A stretch of 6,256 nucleotides of DNA from Oligoflexia bacterium. Its GTDB lineage: Bacteria; Bdellovibrionota; UBA1018; CAIMNF01. Every line of letters begins with the position of its first letter. The first letter of the stretch is position 1. The notes under the pieces were generated by a model. It saw only the letters and a program-made list of their open reading frames with translations, was not told the origin of the DNA and made no database searches. The position numbers were made by a program, and so were the translations under genes. This document shows, in pieces, positions 5,511 to 6,256 of the stretch. The stretch is taken from contig CAIMNF010000114.1 of assembly GCA_903842755.1 (NCBI GenBank), positions 1 to 6,256 on the forward strand. The letters are read 5' to 3'.

Positions 5511-5566
5511 ACGTGTTCATTTTTGTCATGTGTGGTACATTAGCAATAAACGAACATGAGTCTAAA
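5511..5566. promoter_or_regulatory. Overlapping divergent promoters of the hotdog operon and nagB
   Basis: Only 45 bp separate the two divergent start codons. On the minus strand TTTAGA (5566-5561, 4/6), a 17-base spacer and TAATGT (5543-5538) preceded by TG-C form an extended -10 promoter for the hotdog operon. Its -35 lies inside the nagB start. On the plus strand there are two candidates: TG-G-TACATT (5533-5541), an extended -10 giving about an 8-nt leader, and TTGTCA (5523-5528, 5/6), 16 bases, AATAAA (5545-5550), which would start at or next to the nagB ATG. The two -10 regions overlap, so the polymerases probably compete. The layout is firm; the exact elements are not. Confidence 0.4.
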
Positions 5567-6256
5567 AAAAACGTCCCCGCATCGAATTCGAGTTTTTGAA
5601 TCGGCGAATGATCTTTATCATGCGCTTTTAGATCATTTAGAACAGCAAATCCACACCGTACTGAAAAAGCCTAAAAATCCCACGATTGCCCTTGCGACCG
5701 GTAATACCATGATCCCCCTCTACCGAATGATTACGGATTACCAGGATCGGCTGCACGTAGACCAGTGGAATTGTTTTAATCTAGACGAATATTATCCAAT
5801 CACGGACGCGAATGCGACCCTCTCGTTTTATGCGTATATGAACACGCACTTTTATTCGCGGGTACAAAAGCCCGTAAAGCTTAAGCGGATTCTGAATGGG
5901 CGAACGGAAGATCCGGCAACAGAATGCCTTGAATTTGAAAAACAAATTCAAGAAGTCGGCGGTTTGGATATTGCCATCCTTGGTTTAGGTCAGAATGGGC
6001 ATATTGGTTTTAATGAGCCAGGGAGTGATCCGGATTCGCGGACTCGCTTGGTTACTCTGCAAGAAGATACGCTGATGGCAAATTTTAAGGGAATACCGCC
6101 CTTTACCCAAGCCATGACCATGGGAATCGATTCTATTTTAGAAAGCCGCCACATTATCGTGATCGCGTTAGGAAAATCAAAAGCGGCCGCTGTCCACTCC
6201 GCAATTAAGGAGACCGTAACTCGACGTGTTCCTGCAAGCTTTCTTCAAGACCATTA
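5556..6256 (+). CDS. nagB: Glucosamine-6-phosphate deaminase, 3' end cut by the window
   Basis: NagB converts glucosamine-6-phosphate to fructose-6-phosphate and ammonia, feeding amino sugars (GlcNAc, peptidoglycan, chitin) into glycolysis. I translated this frame by hand: 233 codons run open to the window edge, against about 240-266 residues in the family, so only the C-terminal tail is missing. Visible motifs are ATGNTMIPLY (47-56, the phosphate-binding TG-x-TP loop, here with Met for Pro), FNLDEYY (74-80, Asp77 equal to E. coli Asp72), GLGQNGHIGFNEPGS (143-157, His149 and Glu154 equal to His143 and Glu148), SRTR (161-164) and MTMGIDSIL (187-195). E. coli Asp141 is Asn147 here, which I recall as common in Bacillus-type NagB. 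The start is forced: TAA lies in frame at 5547-5549 and this is the first ATG after it. No Shine-Dalgarno precedes it. It diverges from the hotdog operon. Confidence 0.93.
   Translation, partial: MSLKKTSPHRIRVFESANDLYHALLDHLEQQIHTVLKKPKNPTIALATGNTMIPLYRMITDYQDRLHVDQWNCFNLDEYYPITDANATLSFYAYMNTHFYSRVQKPVKLKRILNGRTEDPATECLEFEKQIQEVGGLDIAILGLGQNGHIGFNEPGSDPDSRTRLVTLQEDTLMANFKGIPPFTQAMTMGIDSILESRHIIVIALGKSKAAAVHSAIKETVTRRVPASFLQDH

Noticed and set aside
5988..6003. Asn147 in place of the E. coli NagB Asp141, considered as a sign of an inactive deaminase
   Set aside because: His149, Glu154 and Asp77 are all present, and Asn at this site is, as I recall, normal in many bacterial NagB proteins such as the Bacillus type.
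1..6256. Mobile elements, CRISPR arrays, tRNA/rRNA genes, toxin-antitoxin or phage-defence systems
   Set aside because: I looked for transposase-like frames, spaced direct repeats, cloverleaf-like segments and small paired genes and found none that could be supported.

Overview
The window is about 6.3 kb of bacterial chromosome with compact, mostly housekeeping gene content. G+C looks moderate, roughly mid-40s percent in the coding parts, and the first 120 bases are much poorer (32 of 120 by hand count, about 27%). The clearest lineage clue is the elongation factor G. It resembles mitochondrial EF-G1 and the 'spdEFG1' proteins of spirochetes, planctomycetes and deltaproteobacteria more than the classical str-operon EF-G. 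Together with an Orn-type oligoribonuclease, this suggests a Gram-negative of the old deltaproteobacterial assemblage, for example a Bdellovibrionota relative. That assignment is inference, not proof.

Layout from left to right: (1) an AT-rich, gene-free leader with short inverted repeats (1-238); (2) an unrecognised small secreted protein on the + strand (239-802); (3) a strong bidirectional terminator (817-854) shared with (4) fusA on the - strand (883-2997); (5) a 193-bp divergent promoter region (2998-3190) with GC-run hairpins in the fusA leader and a perfect TATAAT just ahead of orn; (6) orn on the + strand (3191-3733); (7) a tightly packed - strand operon reading hotdog thioesterase (5510-4995), exonuclease III/AP endonuclease (4990-4223), then free methionine-R-sulfoxide reductase (4220-3738), converging on orn with only 4 bp between stop codons; (8) a 45-bp divergent region; (9) nagB (glucosamine-6-phosphate deaminase) on the + strand from 5556, cut by the window end. 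The nagB frame stays open to the end of the window and lacks only its C-terminal tail.

Functionally, fusA (translocation) and orn (final step of RNA decay) are core nucleic-acid and translation functions. The three-gene - strand operon combines AP-site/oxidative DNA repair with reduction of oxidised free methionine, so a shared oxidative-damage theme is plausible. nagB feeds amino-sugar carbon into glycolysis. At least two genes with well-fixed starts, orn and nagB, lack a Shine-Dalgarno sequence; orn in particular looks leaderless or nearly so.

I found no mobile element, CRISPR array, tRNA, rRNA or defence/toxin system. I see nothing that amounts to a previously undescribed multi-gene system. 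The observations most worth following are the EF-G subtype outside a str operon, the alternative hairpins in its leader, the probable leaderless genes, and the hotdog-xth-fRMsr operon.
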